Source: Marinomonas spartinae (GTDB lineage Bacteria > Pseudomonadota > Gammaproteobacteria > Pseudomonadales > Marinomonadaceae). Taken from it: a stretch of DNA of 64,000 nucleotides. A program made the translations under genes and the position numbers. How positions within the stretch are numbered: position 1 is the stretch's first letter; every line of letters begins with the position of its first letter. The notes beneath the pieces are model-generated. The model saw only the letters and a list, made by a program, of their open reading frames with translations. It had not been told where the DNA came from and made no database searches. The stretch covers positions 248,001 through 312,000 of the forward strand of contig NZ_FLOB01000003.1 of NCBI RefSeq assembly GCF_900089775.1. Direction: 5' to 3'. Positions 11,417 to 19,689 of the stretch are shown in pieces.

Positions 11417-12222
11417 AACGATATTACATACTCTTACTCACACTGATATCACTCAGTACCCCTCTATTCGCCGCAGGTAGTGACGATATCAATCCAGATA
11501 CCGCTAGAGCGTACCAGGCTTATCTATTGACCTTTATGTGGCCTAGTTACGCCTCTAGCGAACAGATTACTTACCAAAAGGTCAAAGACCCGAGTGCGCT
11601 CCCTCAATACCCTGTAGACGCTAGTAACTCAGCAGATGGTTCATCCAAAGGGGCTGATATTGAACCCTTGTATGTACCCTTCGATGGTTTTAAAAATAAA
11701 ATTGCGCCCCATGCTCCTGTCTTGATCAATAAAAAGTGGATTTTGATCTTTGATAAAAGAGGCGATGTGATCCATGAGTCGTTCCACAGTGACACCAATA
11801 CCAATGGCTACCCTGAGCTCACTGGGACCATATCGATCCGCTATGCTCACTATTTAGAAACGGACATTAAATACCATCACTATCTCTTTACGCCACTACC
11901 TGAAGCCACATCGCCTGATGGCGCTAGCGATAACAACACAGACCTTCAGAGCAATAATCAAACTGTGGCTGGACAAGCAAATACTCAACCTCTTGGTCCT
12001 ATGCCAACTCAAGTGTTAAATGTCGAGTTGAAAAATAAAACTGCCAGTAAAAAACTAAACTACCTTGACCATCCTCTCATAGGTACCCTACTTTACTTTG
12101 AACCAATGAAACTAGATGACGCCATTCAACAACGAAATTTAGATCGACTCAAAACACAAAGCTCGGATACCACAGGAACAGACACAACAACGGGAACAAA
12201 CACTACAACAAACACCCCCTAA
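11413..12222 (+). CDS. csiV: CsiV-family envelope protein
   Basis: Exported protein of 269 residues with a clear signal peptide (MKRYYILLLTLISLSTPLFA). It matches the CsiV family of peptidoglycan-binding proteins often found next to mfd. The start is TTG, overlapping the mfd stop (TTGA), which indicates translational coupling. The C-terminus is a low-complexity tail of threonine, glycine and asparagine. The exact role is not shown by the sequence. Confidence 0.7.
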   Translation: MKRYYILLLTLISLSTPLFAAGSDDINPDTARAYQAYLLTFMWPSYASSEQITYQKVKDPSALPQYPVDASNSADGSSKGADIEPLYVPFDGFKNKIAPHAPVLINKKWILIFDKRGDVIHESFHSDTNTNGYPELTGTISIRYAHYLETDIKYHHYLFTPLPEATSPDGASDNNTDLQSNNQTVAGQANTQPLGPMPTQVLNVELKNKTASKKLNYLDHPLIGTLLYFEPMKLDDAIQQRNLDRLKTQSSDTTGTDTTTGTNTTTNTP

Positions 12223-12651
12223 TACAATTTATTCATAGTGATCGGTGATCTGGAATAAAATGATTAGAGGAAGGAATTCAATGCAAGGAAGCTCTTTCCA
12301 ACTAACCTTTTAGACCAGATCCCTTAGCACTAACAACTTAAGGTTTGTCTCCATCAAGTAATGTGACCGATGGAAACTAAGTGCTACCCCCTTTTGTCTT
12401 TAATGTATCAATCATAAATTCAACTAACCATCTCTCACGATTGGCACTAAGAAGAAAACACACTCGACCTCTCTAAACGAACTAAAGTGTTCATATCAAA
12501 GACCTAACCAGAAAGCAGGTATTTAAATAATATTTCAGTTTAAAACCCACTTATTTCTTTACCCCCCTACATATGTAGGGTGTTTACCGATCAAAAATAG
12601 GGATAAGATCAATTTATAGTCAATTTTAGTATCGCTCAGACTGGAGTCGAA
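12223..12651. promoter_or_regulatory. Intergenic region with a 16 bp palindrome before a LuxR-type fragment
   Basis: 429 bp without a gene. A perfect palindrome, CCCTACATATGTAGGG, lies at 12565-12580, about 70 bp before the start of the truncated regulator at 12652. Its place suits an operator for that regulator or a related one. No other element was recognised. Confidence 0.45.
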
Positions 12652-12846
12652 ATGCCAAAATTAGATCACCATTTTACTTCCGAGGGCGCCATTATCGACG
12701 CTTTCAGTAGAACGCTACTTGAGGTCTATCGGTTGGCACGTGAAGAACCTCTGGAACGTTTTTTAGAAACGATGCTGGAATGTATCCAAGCAATGATTCC
12801 TTTTAAGTCGGCTTGGTGGGGCAGAGGCTCTGAGATCACTTTGGTA
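12652..12846 (+). pseudogene. N-terminal fragment of a LuxR-type transcriptional regulator
   Basis: About 64 codons (MPKLDHHFTSEG...AWWGRGSE) resemble the sensor N-terminus of LuxR-family regulators. The frame then enters an IS3-family end at about 12847 and stops at 12882. The DNA-binding C-terminal half is not found in the window, neither after the IS remnant nor beyond the prophage. The gene is broken and probably non-functional. Confidence 0.6.
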
Positions 12847-13340
12847 TGGACCCACTTTTGTAGACATCTCATAGCTATATAATAATAGGTAAAAATGAGG
12901 TGAATTATGAGTGGAAAACGTTATACCGATGAGTTCAAAATTGAAGCCGTTAAACAAGTCACTGAGCGCGGCTACAAGATTGCAGAAGTGGCTGAGCGAC
13001 TTGGCGTTAGCTACAAAAGTATGCATGATTGGATTGTCCGATACAGCAAGCCTGAAGCGAGCAGAAAAATGGAAGATTCAGCTCAGTCAGAGATCCAGCG
13101 GCTCAAAGCTGAACTTAAACGGGTGACCGAAGAGAGGGACATTCTAAAGGAGGCCGCCGTGTACTTTGCCGGGGAGTCAAAGAAAAGTACACGTTCATAA
13201 AATCACGGCTCCACGACTATTCTATTGCTGTCTTGTGTCGAACAATGCAAGTCCATAGGAGCGGTTTTTACGCTTGGCTGGACTGTCCAAAAAGTCGACG
13301 AGAGCAAGAAGATGATGAACTTGCTATCAACATGTCATGT
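12847..13340 (+). mobile_element. Truncated IS3-family insertion sequence
   Basis: The left end reads TGGACCCACTTTTGTAGACA, a typical IS3-family terminal sequence. Intact orfA and the first part of orfB follow. The remainder of orfB and the right inverted repeat are missing; similarity fades at about 13335-13345, close to the prophage end. The right limit is approximate. Confidence 0.75.
12907..13200 (+). CDS. IS3-family transposase OrfA
   Basis: 97-residue helix-turn-helix protein (YTDEFKIEAVKQVTERGYKIAEVAERLGVSYKSMHDWI) with a C-terminal leucine-zipper-like coiled coil (IQRLKAELKRVTEERDILKEA). This is the usual OrfA layout. A purine-rich AATGAGGTG site precedes the ATG. OrfB overlaps in the -1 frame. 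Without OrfB no transposition is expected. Confidence 0.88.
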   Translation: MSGKRYTDEFKIEAVKQVTERGYKIAEVAERLGVSYKSMHDWIVRYSKPEASRKMEDSAQSEIQRLKAELKRVTEERDILKEAAVYFAGESKKSTRS

Positions 13341-13430
13341 AGCGACTCTTTTGGCGGTGTTTACCTACTGTCTTGGCATAGAAGAAACGCACCTGTAACG
13401 ACTGTTCATTTTCATTTGGCAAATCCGTGA
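13160..13430 (+). pseudogene. IS3-family transposase OrfB, truncated
   Basis: Read in the -1 frame relative to OrfA, this encodes the conserved OrfB start (EKYTFIKSRLHDYSIAVLCRTMQVHRSGFYAWL, given here only as its first motif YTFIKSRLHDYSIAVLCRT and GFYAWL). The DDE catalytic core is absent: after about residue 55 the sequence is unrelated and ends at 13430. Confidence 0.75.
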
Positions 13431-13434
13431 AATA
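13414..13434 (+). repeat. Candidate transposase-binding site, fibre end
   Basis: ATTTGGCAAATCCGTGAAATA matches the inverted motif at 40530-40550. TTTCA before it and CGTGAAA within it recall Mu end sites. Confidence 0.45.
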
Positions 13435-13570
13435 AGCGTTTTTGGATGTCATACACATAACATGTGTCTCTATTAAGAGGGGGAGGCGACTGTCTAGTCA
13501 GCGAGCTAATGTTGAAAGGATTTCACCGTGACGCCACAGAACAAACCTTGTTTGGTTAACCTAGTACGGC

Positions 13571-13627
13571 TAAAAGATCGAGCGACTCAGTTAAATTACC
13601 GCGTTTCTGAGTCGCTCGATCTTTTTT
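13571..13627. terminator. Strong two-way terminator at the fibre end of the prophage
   Basis: AAAAGATCGAGCGACTCAG and CTGAGTCGCTCGATCTTTT form 19 bp perfect arms around a 16-base loop, with A and T runs on both sides. It ends the tail fibre transcript on the minus strand and would block reading from the IS side. Confidence 0.9.
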
Positions 13628-14138
13628 ATAGTTCCGTTGGCCAATCTATCGTCGTGGGGAACCCTTCTTGCTCTGTAATATCGCGCAGAGTTTGCGCGTA
13701 CGTGTCCAAACTTTCTATAGAATCCGTTACATTAATACCAAGCCGCAGCTCACTAGCATGGCGTTCATAGCGCCACGATATTGCGCTTAGCCATGCGTTC
13801 CGTTTAGCACGTGCCGCGGCGGCCAGCTCTGTAACGGTTGGCGTAATAACTGGGGCTTCGAACAACGCGCCTTCTGGCACTTCTTCTCCTAATTCCTTAA
13901 TTATGTGCTTTGTGCCGTCTTCATCCCAGTATTCAGTGCCGATATTGTCGACAACGTAATACCAAGCTTGATCGGCTTTTACAAAATAACGCTGAAAACC
14001 TGCTTTTTCAGGAATTAACTCTACATCCGTCGCATAAGCTGGAATCATCCATTCACCGCTTACAAAGTCTTTTTTCGCGTCGATTTTCTTTGTGAAAACA
14101 GGGTATTTATCCCCGATTTTGAATGCATTTAAATTCAT
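13626..14138 (-). CDS. Phage tail fibre assembly protein
   Basis: 170 residues. The C-terminal half (AAAARAKRNAWLSAISWRYERHASELRLG...EGFPTTIDWP) matches the tail assembly chaperone domain found at the end of Mu- and P2-type fibre operons. A chaperone role in folding or attaching fibre 3 is inferred from its place 11 bp after that gene. It shares the C-terminal EQEGFPxxIDWP pattern with the gene at 16617-16868. Confidence 0.7.
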   Translation of the reverse strand: MNLNAFKIGDKYPVFTKKIDAKKDFVSGEWMIPAYATDVELIPEKAGFQRYFVKADQAWYYVVDNIGTEYWDEDGTKHIIKELGEEVPEGALFEAPVITPTVTELAAAARAKRNAWLSAISWRYERHASELRLGINVTDSIESLDTYAQTLRDITEQEGFPTTIDWPTEL

Positions 14139-14149
14139 TTTATAGACTC

Positions 14150-15127
14150 CTAAAGTCGGGTTTTTCCGTAGTAAGCGATAGAGCGAGGACGAGTTTCATT
14201 GCCACCTGTGAATGAGGTTGGCGCATTGTTATCAATTGGCTGCTCTACTCTTGCATTTCCTGAAGTATTGCCCAGTCTATTATTAGATGCTAAAGAGAAA
14301 TTATGCGTATGACTCTTAAACTCATCAGCCTGCCAGCTACCAAATTCACGCCCGACATCAACACCACGGCCATCATCGAACATGCGGATAAATTCACCGC
14401 CAATCATGGGCAGTGTGACGGTAAACGAACCATCTAACTCAGCAACGAACCCCCAATAACCACCATATGTAATGGGGTCTGAATCTTTCGTTGCTTGATC
14501 GATACAGTTCGATGACGCTGATACAATCGCCCAGCCAAGTGGGTGGTTTCTGCTACTGAACTGTGCGCCGTCCAGCGCATATTCTCCGACTCCCAATACA
14601 TCAACCGTATCGATGTAAAGTTTTGCTATATCTGAAACTCTAACTCCCGTCTGAGGGTTGACTTGATCGGCGACATAAAACACTCCATTGATATATCGCA
14701 CTGTGAGCAATGCGGTTTCGAATATCTGCGTGGCGACTGGGCCAGCCAACGGCATGACCGCTAATTCGTCTATTTTGATTGTCATACCTGATGCCGTATT
14801 TGTAGCAGCAACGATAAACGAAAACTCGTCGTAGTTATTTAGGGTTGTGACAGGCTGCTTGCCGGCTGGTGTGGTCAGTAGGATCGCATTGGCGGTGCCG
14901 CTAACATCAAACAAGCGTTTTGATCTAAGCTGACTGCCAACCGATTGAGATACTTGCGCCAAATCATTAAAATCAGGGGCAAGACCACCTGCTGTAATAA
15001 GCGCTTTAAGCTCATCATAAATCGCGTTCATATGGTCTGCTGAGGCGATGCTGGCAGGTATGGCATTAAGTGGATCACCATCGGTAAATTTGCCGTTATA
15101 AAGGTCATTACTATCTGGGTAGTTCAT
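14150..15127 (-). CDS. Tail fibre protein, copy 3
   Basis: 325 residues starting MNYPDSNDLYNGKFTDGDPL; ATG at 15125-15127 follows a GGAGACAG ribosome site. The N-terminal 50 residues are nearly the same as in the two other fibres and probably form the baseplate attachment. The C-terminus has the collar-type pattern GGEFIRMFDDGRGVD...ETRPRSIAYYGKTRL seen in Mu and P2 fibre tips. The middle differs from copies 1 and 2. It is followed by its own chaperone. Confidence 0.85.
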   Translation of the reverse strand: MNYPDSNDLYNGKFTDGDPLNAIPASIASADHMNAIYDELKALITAGGLAPDFNDLAQVSQSVGSQLRSKRLFDVSGTANAILLTTPAGKQPVTTLNNYDEFSFIVAATNTASGMTIKIDELAVMPLAGPVATQIFETALLTVRYINGVFYVADQVNPQTGVRVSDIAKLYIDTVDVLGVGEYALDGAQFSSRNHPLGWAIVSASSNCIDQATKDSDPITYGGYWGFVAELDGSFTVTLPMIGGEFIRMFDDGRGVDVGREFGSWQADEFKSHTHNFSLASNNRLGNTSGNARVEQPIDNNAPTSFTGGNETRPRSIAYYGKTRL

Positions 15128-15213
15128 TGACTGTCTCCTATTTTTGGTCATTACTCCAATAAGCGAGTCAGGCGCGGAAGGCGGCTGGAGCAAGGTATCG
15201 CTTATTGAGAGAA

Positions 15214-15260
15214 GAAAAAGAAAAGCGGTGAACTTAGTTTGACCAAAGTGCGCCGCTTTT
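15214..15260 (-). terminator. Terminator-like hairpin upstream of fibre copy 3
   Basis: AAAAGCGG and CCGCTTTT arms enclose about 24 bases, with an A-rich stretch that becomes a T run on the minus strand. It lies about 90 bp before the fibre 3 start, so fibre 3 is separated from fibre 2 at the transcript level. Confidence 0.6.
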
Positions 15261-15344
15261 CTTGGTATTTATAATGCAGGGAAAGCGCGATAGGTGCTGT
15301 CTGTCAGGGTTCAGTGTTAGCTTTTACAACGTGAATCACAGACA

Positions 15345-15383
15345 CTAAAAAGCCCCGCTTAGACAAGATCTATGCGAGGCTTA
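15345..15383 (-). terminator. Terminator of fibre copy 2
   Basis: AAGCCTCGC and GCGGGGCTT arms (minus strand) are followed by a short T run. It lies 20 bp after the stop codon of fibre copy 2. Confidence 0.75.
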
Positions 15384-15401
15384 AAGAAACACTATTGGTT
15401 T

Positions 15402-16412
15402 TTATAATCGGGTTTTAAAAAAGTAAGCAATGTTACGAGGACGCGAATCCCACTTGGAAAACCTTACATCCGATGGATTGCTATTAAAAGTTGATACTCC
15501 ACCTACATTTACCTCACCCACACTAAAATTTTCTTTGACTAAATCTGTGATGTAATTATCAGTCCATGAACTTCCCCAAAAACCAGAGGGCCGACTAGCA
15601 ATACCTATCTGAGTAGCAACCTGAAAACTACCAAACCCTCTTCCTGCATCCACACCACGTCCATTATCGTAGCCACGGATAAACTCTCCACCCAGTGTTG
15701 GAATGGTAAACGTTGTTTTCCCATCGCCTGTGCCGTAATAACCCGAGTAGGTTTGAGGGTCGGCGTCTTTTTGGGCTTGATCAATTAGGTTGGAGATGGT
15801 CTGTACTTTGGCCCAATAGATGGGGTGCTCGGCTCGGCTCAGTGTTGAGCCATCGAGCACGATTTCCCCAGGAGCCGTATGGTTGGTGGTATCGACGATG
15901 AGTTTGCCGATATCATTTACATCGTTGCCTGTTTTTGGATTAATCTGTTCGGTGAGCCAAAAGCGGCCTTCGAGGTAGGTGACGGTCACCAATGCACCTT
16001 GTAATAGCTGATTCGCGACAACTACATTGGACAGGGCAATAGGGGCCAGTCCATCGATAGTCAGAGTAACCTTGCTATCAAAGTTAGAGCCATTTACTCG
16101 AAAATAAATTTTGTCATAATCTTTTAGCGCTTGGACGGTTTGCTTACCAGTAGGTGAGGTCAATTGGATGTCATTCGCATTGCCACGAGTGGTCATAACG
16201 GACGTGCCACGTATTTGATTTTTCACCGATAAAGCAAGCTGGGATAAGGCGCCGACATTTTCGACCACATCCCCTTCTCGAATTAGATTAATCAGCTCGT
16301 CGTATACCGCATTCATTTGTTCGGCGAAATCTTGGCTAGCAGGAAGGCCTGTTAGTGGGTCGCCATCAGTAAATTTGCCTTGGTAAAGATCATTGCTATC
16401 TGGGTAGTTCAT
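15402..16412 (-). CDS. Tail fibre protein, copy 2
   Basis: 336 residues starting MNYPDSNDLYQGKFTDGDPL at ATG 16410-16412, with GGAGACAG upstream. The N-terminus is shared with copies 1 and 3. The C-terminus GGEFIRGYDNGRGVDAGRGFGSFQ...SRPRNIAYFFKTRL is a collar-type tip of a different sequence from copy 3. It has no chaperone gene of its own. Terminators flank it on both sides. Confidence 0.85.
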   Translation of the reverse strand: MNYPDSNDLYQGKFTDGDPLTGLPASQDFAEQMNAVYDELINLIREGDVVENVGALSQLALSVKNQIRGTSVMTTRGNANDIQLTSPTGKQTVQALKDYDKIYFRVNGSNFDSKVTLTIDGLAPIALSNVVVANQLLQGALVTVTYLEGRFWLTEQINPKTGNDVNDIGKLIVDTTNHTAPGEIVLDGSTLSRAEHPIYWAKVQTISNLIDQAQKDADPQTYSGYYGTGDGKTTFTIPTLGGEFIRGYDNGRGVDAGRGFGSFQVATQIGIASRPSGFWGSSWTDNYITDLVKENFSVGEVNVGGVSTFNSNPSDVRFSKWDSRPRNIAYFFKTRL

Positions 16413-16466
16413 CGACTGTCTCCTTTGAATGTATTCGTTACCTATCCTTTTAGGGAGATAGGTTTG

Positions 16467-16516
16467 CAAAAAAGAGAGTGAAGCACTGTGTTTTATCCAA
16501 CAGGGCAACACTCTCT
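16467..16516 (-). terminator. Hairpin upstream of fibre copy 2
   Basis: GAGAGTG and CACTCTC arms with an inner CTGT/ACAG pair, next to an A6 run that gives a T run on the minus strand. Lies between the preceding chaperone gene and fibre 2. Confidence 0.55.
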
Positions 16517-16542
16517 TGCGAGGAATAATGATTCATAGAAGG

Positions 16543-16583
16543 GAAAAGTCCCCTCTGTTAGAGATCAGTGACAGAGCGACTTC
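16543..16583 (-). terminator. Terminator after the fibre copy 1 block
   Basis: AAGTC-CTCTGT and ACAGAG-GACTT arms around a 13-base loop, with an A run that becomes T on the minus strand. Lies 35 bp after the stop codon of the gene at 16617. Confidence 0.6.
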
Positions 16584-16616
16584 TCAGTTTTAATTAGTCG
16601 CTTTTATTTTCCACTC

Positions 16617-16868
16617 CTATTTTCCAGTGAAAGCCGCTGGCTGTTTGCCCCAATCAATCTCTTGTGGGAAGCCTGCTTGTTCTGGCACATTTCGTAAGAC
16701 GACACGATAGTCTCGCCATGCTTTGGCGTCTTTGCCCGCGTCTTCCAAGCGGTTAATTTCACGTGTCACTCGATCAACAAGCACATTTCGAGTTGCCCTG
16801 ACATCAGCCGCTTTTTTTATATCAATATCGGCCTGAATATCTTCTGCAGACTTAATATTTTTAATCAT
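16617..16868 (-). CDS. Phage tail assembly chaperone-like protein
   Basis: 83 residues starting MIKNIKSAEDIQAD; GGAAGGAGG precedes this ATG, so the longer frame to 16910 is not used. The C-terminal RDYRVVLRNVPEQAGFPQEIDWG is the conserved core of small tail fibre assembly proteins. Probably serves fibre copy 1. Confidence 0.7.
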   Translation of the reverse strand: MIKNIKSAEDIQADIDIKKAADVRATRNVLVDRVTREINRLEDAGKDAKAWRDYRVVLRNVPEQAGFPQEIDWGKQPAAFTGK

Positions 16869-16869
16869 C

Positions 16870-17160
16870 TTACGCCTCCTTCCAGACAATAGGACTAGGA
16901 ACATCACCATTATTTACATCAAACGTGTAATCTGCCCAATCTGTTGACTGAGAGGGCTTAGCTTTTGATGAATCGTACTTGTATTGAATAGTAGCCTCTT
17001 CACGAGTCACTACGCCGATTAGCGGCAACTCCCCGTCAGCTTGCCCACCCTCAGGAATTTGAGATAGGTCTACATCAACGCCATCAATTGTCAAAACAAG
17101 GTCACTTACGGACACTTTGGTCGTTTTATTACTTGCTACCGGACTTAAAATAATCTTCAT
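16870..17160 (-). CDS. Small phage protein of the fibre region, function unknown
   Basis: 96 residues (MKIILSPVASNKTTKVSVSDLVLTI...). No family was recognised. The ATG overlaps the stop codon of fibre 1, so it is translationally coupled and likely a fibre accessory or structural protein. The start at residue 5 of the longer frame is chosen for this overlap. Confidence 0.6.
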   Translation of the reverse strand: MKIILSPVASNKTTKVSVSDLVLTIDGVDVDLSQIPEGGQADGELPLIGVVTREEATIQYKYDSSKAKPSQSTDWADYTFDVNNGDVPSPIVWKEA

Positions 17161-17993
17161 TATGACCACCAACCTATTGCAAAGGCGCTTAACGAAAACG
17201 CATTACTATTGTTACCAGAGAATACTCGGCAAGTAATATACGATTTAGTTGGACTACCGTGAGATACAAACGAATTGTTTCCATTGTCAATAGATGTAAT
17301 ACTCACATACGGAGGAGTATTACACTGATATGGATATGTGTATGTAAACAGATCCGAGCCATATAACACACCACTCGTGATTGAATTAGCGATACCAGAA
17401 GCAAAACCAACAGAAAACATCAAGACCAAGCCACCAGCTAACTTAATGTACGCTCCCGCAGCATTTTCACCATACTCAACAACATCGGAACCAACAAAAC
17501 CACCAACAACATTTGTTGATTGAGGATCAGCTTGCTTAATGAGATAAAACACCCCAGAAATATGCCGAATTGTTGCTATGTTTCCCGCAATTAATTTACC
17601 CGCCATTACATTTGATATAGAACGAGGCACTAACTCATCGATGACCACTGTAATGACATCAGTATTCGTCGCTGTCACAATAAATGAAAATTCATCATAG
17701 TCATTCAACGCAGTAACTGGCTGCTTGCCTGCTGGCGTAGTTAATACAATTTCATTCTTACTACCTGATACATCAAACAAGCCTTTTGATCTAAGCTGGT
17801 GGCCTACAGATTTGGAAACTTGCTTTAAGTCTTCTGAATCAGGGGCTATTCCACCAGCCATGATCAGTGCTCGTAGTTCGTCATACACCGCATTCATTTG
17901 TTCAGCGCTGTCCCGACTGGCGAGAATATTGTGAGCCGGATCACCGTCGGTAAATCTTCCGTTTGGAAGGTCATCTCTTTTTGGATAGTCCAT
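17160..17993 (-). CDS. Tail fibre protein, copy 1
   Basis: 277 residues starting MDYPKRDDLPNGRFTDGDPA. The N-terminal attachment part matches copies 2 and 3, and the LTTPAGKQPVTALNDYDEFSFIV segment matches copy 3 closely. The C-terminus is unlike the other copies: it is shorter and ends SLSAFAIGWWS without the collar motif. The ATG overlaps the gp48 stop. Being the first fibre directly coupled to the baseplate operon, it may be the original fibre. Confidence 0.8.
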   Translation of the reverse strand: MDYPKRDDLPNGRFTDGDPAHNILASRDSAEQMNAVYDELRALIMAGGIAPDSEDLKQVSKSVGHQLRSKGLFDVSGSKNEIVLTTPAGKQPVTALNDYDEFSFIVTATNTDVITVVIDELVPRSISNVMAGKLIAGNIATIRHISGVFYLIKQADPQSTNVVGGFVGSDVVEYGENAAGAYIKLAGGLVLMFSVGFASGIANSITSGVLYGSDLFTYTYPYQCNTPPYVSITSIDNGNNSFVSHGSPTKSYITCRVFSGNNSNAFSLSAFAIGWWS

Positions 17994-17995
17994 AA

Positions 17996-18646
17996 TTATT
18001 TCTCTTCGATATATTTGAAAATAATGTGTGTATGGGCCTGTTTTAGGCGGTTGAACACACATTCGAGTCGTTGGTTGCTCCAGGTGCGATATCTATCCCC
18101 CCATGGATCGCCATAATGTCGTGTTTTTGGGCTGTATTGCGCCGCGTTAATTTGCCAAGTAAAGGCCCAATCTTCCCCCCCATACAAACTGCCGTAAGGC
18201 TGGCCGTAGCGAGCCGTTTGGTATTCGGTAATGGTGATCTGATACCCCATGATGGCAGCGATCTCGATCAGAAACTCTCGGCTCTGGCTGCCCTTCATAC
18301 GATAGCTTTGCAGCAAAGCCGCCAACCGCTCCTGATAGGAGGGATCCACCCCGCTGCAAGGATCGGGTAAACCATACTCCGCCTCCCATTGAGCAAAGGT
18401 TTCATAGGCTTGGCTGGGGTGGGATTCTTTTAAGACATCCAACGCCCGCTGATCCACTCGTGCTAATTCTTCGCTAATGCCCGCCATCAGCTTACCTAAC
18501 TGAGAATCTGGCACCTTGGCCCAGGCGTTCCCCCGAGGCAAGAGCGCAAGTAAAGCATGCTGGTATTCGCTGACTGGCTCGCTGAGCGCTTGCTTGGCTA
18601 AGGATTGATTCATCGCCGCTGTTTGATTCGTTAGCCTGCTGCCCAT
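17996..18646 (-). CDS. Mu gp48-like baseplate protein
   Basis: 216 residues of the DUF2313/YmfQ family, a baseplate component that lies between gp47 and the fibre genes in Mu-like phages. LLPRGNAWAKVPDSQLGKLMAGISEELARVDQR is typical. The start overlaps the gp47 stop and follows AGGAGAG. Placed at the baseplate rim where fibres attach (family knowledge). Confidence 0.82.
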   Translation of the reverse strand: MGSRLTNQTAAMNQSLAKQALSEPVSEYQHALLALLPRGNAWAKVPDSQLGKLMAGISEELARVDQRALDVLKESHPSQAYETFAQWEAEYGLPDPCSGVDPSYQERLAALLQSYRMKGSQSREFLIEIAAIMGYQITITEYQTARYGQPYGSLYGGEDWAFTWQINAAQYSPKTRHYGDPWGDRYRTWSNQRLECVFNRLKQAHTHIIFKYIEEK

Positions 18647-19686
18647 GAGATCTCTCCTAATACCAGAAACTCACCCTTGCCACAGGTGACATCCTGGGTT
18701 AAGTCAATCACGTGATTGTCTTCTCCCGCTGCCAGCGAAATCGCCTCCCGTATTTGGCTCAAAAACAAGGTACCACCAGGCTCGGCTTTACGACGCAGCA
18801 AGTCCTTTAACTCAGCGATGATGGCAGCTCGCACAGCAGCGGTGTTCGGCGCAACCGTGGTAAAACGAATGTCCAAAGGCTTCGCGATCACTGGCAAGAC
18901 ATAAAACTGTTTCATGCTGACGGGGCGCTTTTCATCGATATACGCCTTCACCGCGGCAAGATGTGCCTCACTGGCCACGGGCGACGGTAAATCCTCTGTG
19001 ACAAAGCGCACCGTGACCGTTCCCAGCCCCAGTTCATGGGGATAACACCAGGCCCGTGTCACATCGTTATGGGCCGCTAAGGTCCAGGTGATGTAATCCG
19101 CCTTATTGCCTCCCATGCTGGGGTTTTTACGGCGTTCGGCTAGGCGCTTGCGCACTCGATCGATGGCCTCCATATCGCTACCGCCCGTCAGACTGATGAC
19201 GGTGGCTTCCACGTCGATATCCAACTGGGTACTGACAAAGCGCAATGTACTGCCTGCCGGTAAGTTGCCCTCACTGCCCGCGTTGACCGCCGTCAAGGCA
19301 AGTACCGCTTGACCATCGGCAATGGTGGCCGCTTGGGTGACGCGATAGGTCGCCTCGTCGTCGGTTTGCAATAAGGTATCCACCAGCACGGTGGCGCCGT
19401 TATTGCCGGTGATCGTCGCCGTGCCCGACGCGCGGGAGGCATGGGTTCGATAGATCCCCATCTCAGCGGCGCGGCGCAGCAAGTTGTCATCGTCGCAAGT
19501 ATCATCAAATAATTGGTCGACGTTGTATTGCAGGTGCCCATGCAAACCATGGGCTGCCCCGGCCACCGCCTGTGCCAATGGGTAATACACATCCCCTCGG
19601 CGAGTGGCTTTTTGGCCACTGTGTCGCTCTATGTCAGCGGCGACACGGGCTTGAATTGTTGTTCGTGTTGGGCGTGAAAAAGCCAT
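18631..19686 (-). CDS. Baseplate protein J-like (Mu gp47)
   Basis: 351 residues of the baseplate J / gp47 family, the wedge protein that spreads during contraction. The N-terminal RAAEMGIYRTHASRASGTATI region and the central GGSDMEAIDRVRKRLAERR motif are characteristic. Full length. Sits between gp46 and gp48 as in Mu. Confidence 0.9.
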   Translation of the reverse strand: MAFSRPTRTTIQARVAADIERHSGQKATRRGDVYYPLAQAVAGAAHGLHGHLQYNVDQLFDDTCDDDNLLRRAAEMGIYRTHASRASGTATITGNNGATVLVDTLLQTDDEATYRVTQAATIADGQAVLALTAVNAGSEGNLPAGSTLRFVSTQLDIDVEATVISLTGGSDMEAIDRVRKRLAERRKNPSMGGNKADYITWTLAAHNDVTRAWCYPHELGLGTVTVRFVTEDLPSPVASEAHLAAVKAYIDEKRPVSMKQFYVLPVIAKPLDIRFTTVAPNTAAVRAAIIAELKDLLRRKAEPGGTLFLSQIREAISLAAGEDNHVIDLTQDVTCGKGEFLVLGEISWAAG

Positions 19687-19689
19687 CTT

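Noticed and set aside
13340..13400. Mu-type insertion into IS orfB with 5 bp duplication
   Set aside because: The remaining part of orfB is not found beyond the repressor end and flanking pentamers do not match.
13528..13770. Plus-strand open frame across the fibre-end terminator
   Set aside because: It reads through the hairpin and is antisense to the tail assembly gene.
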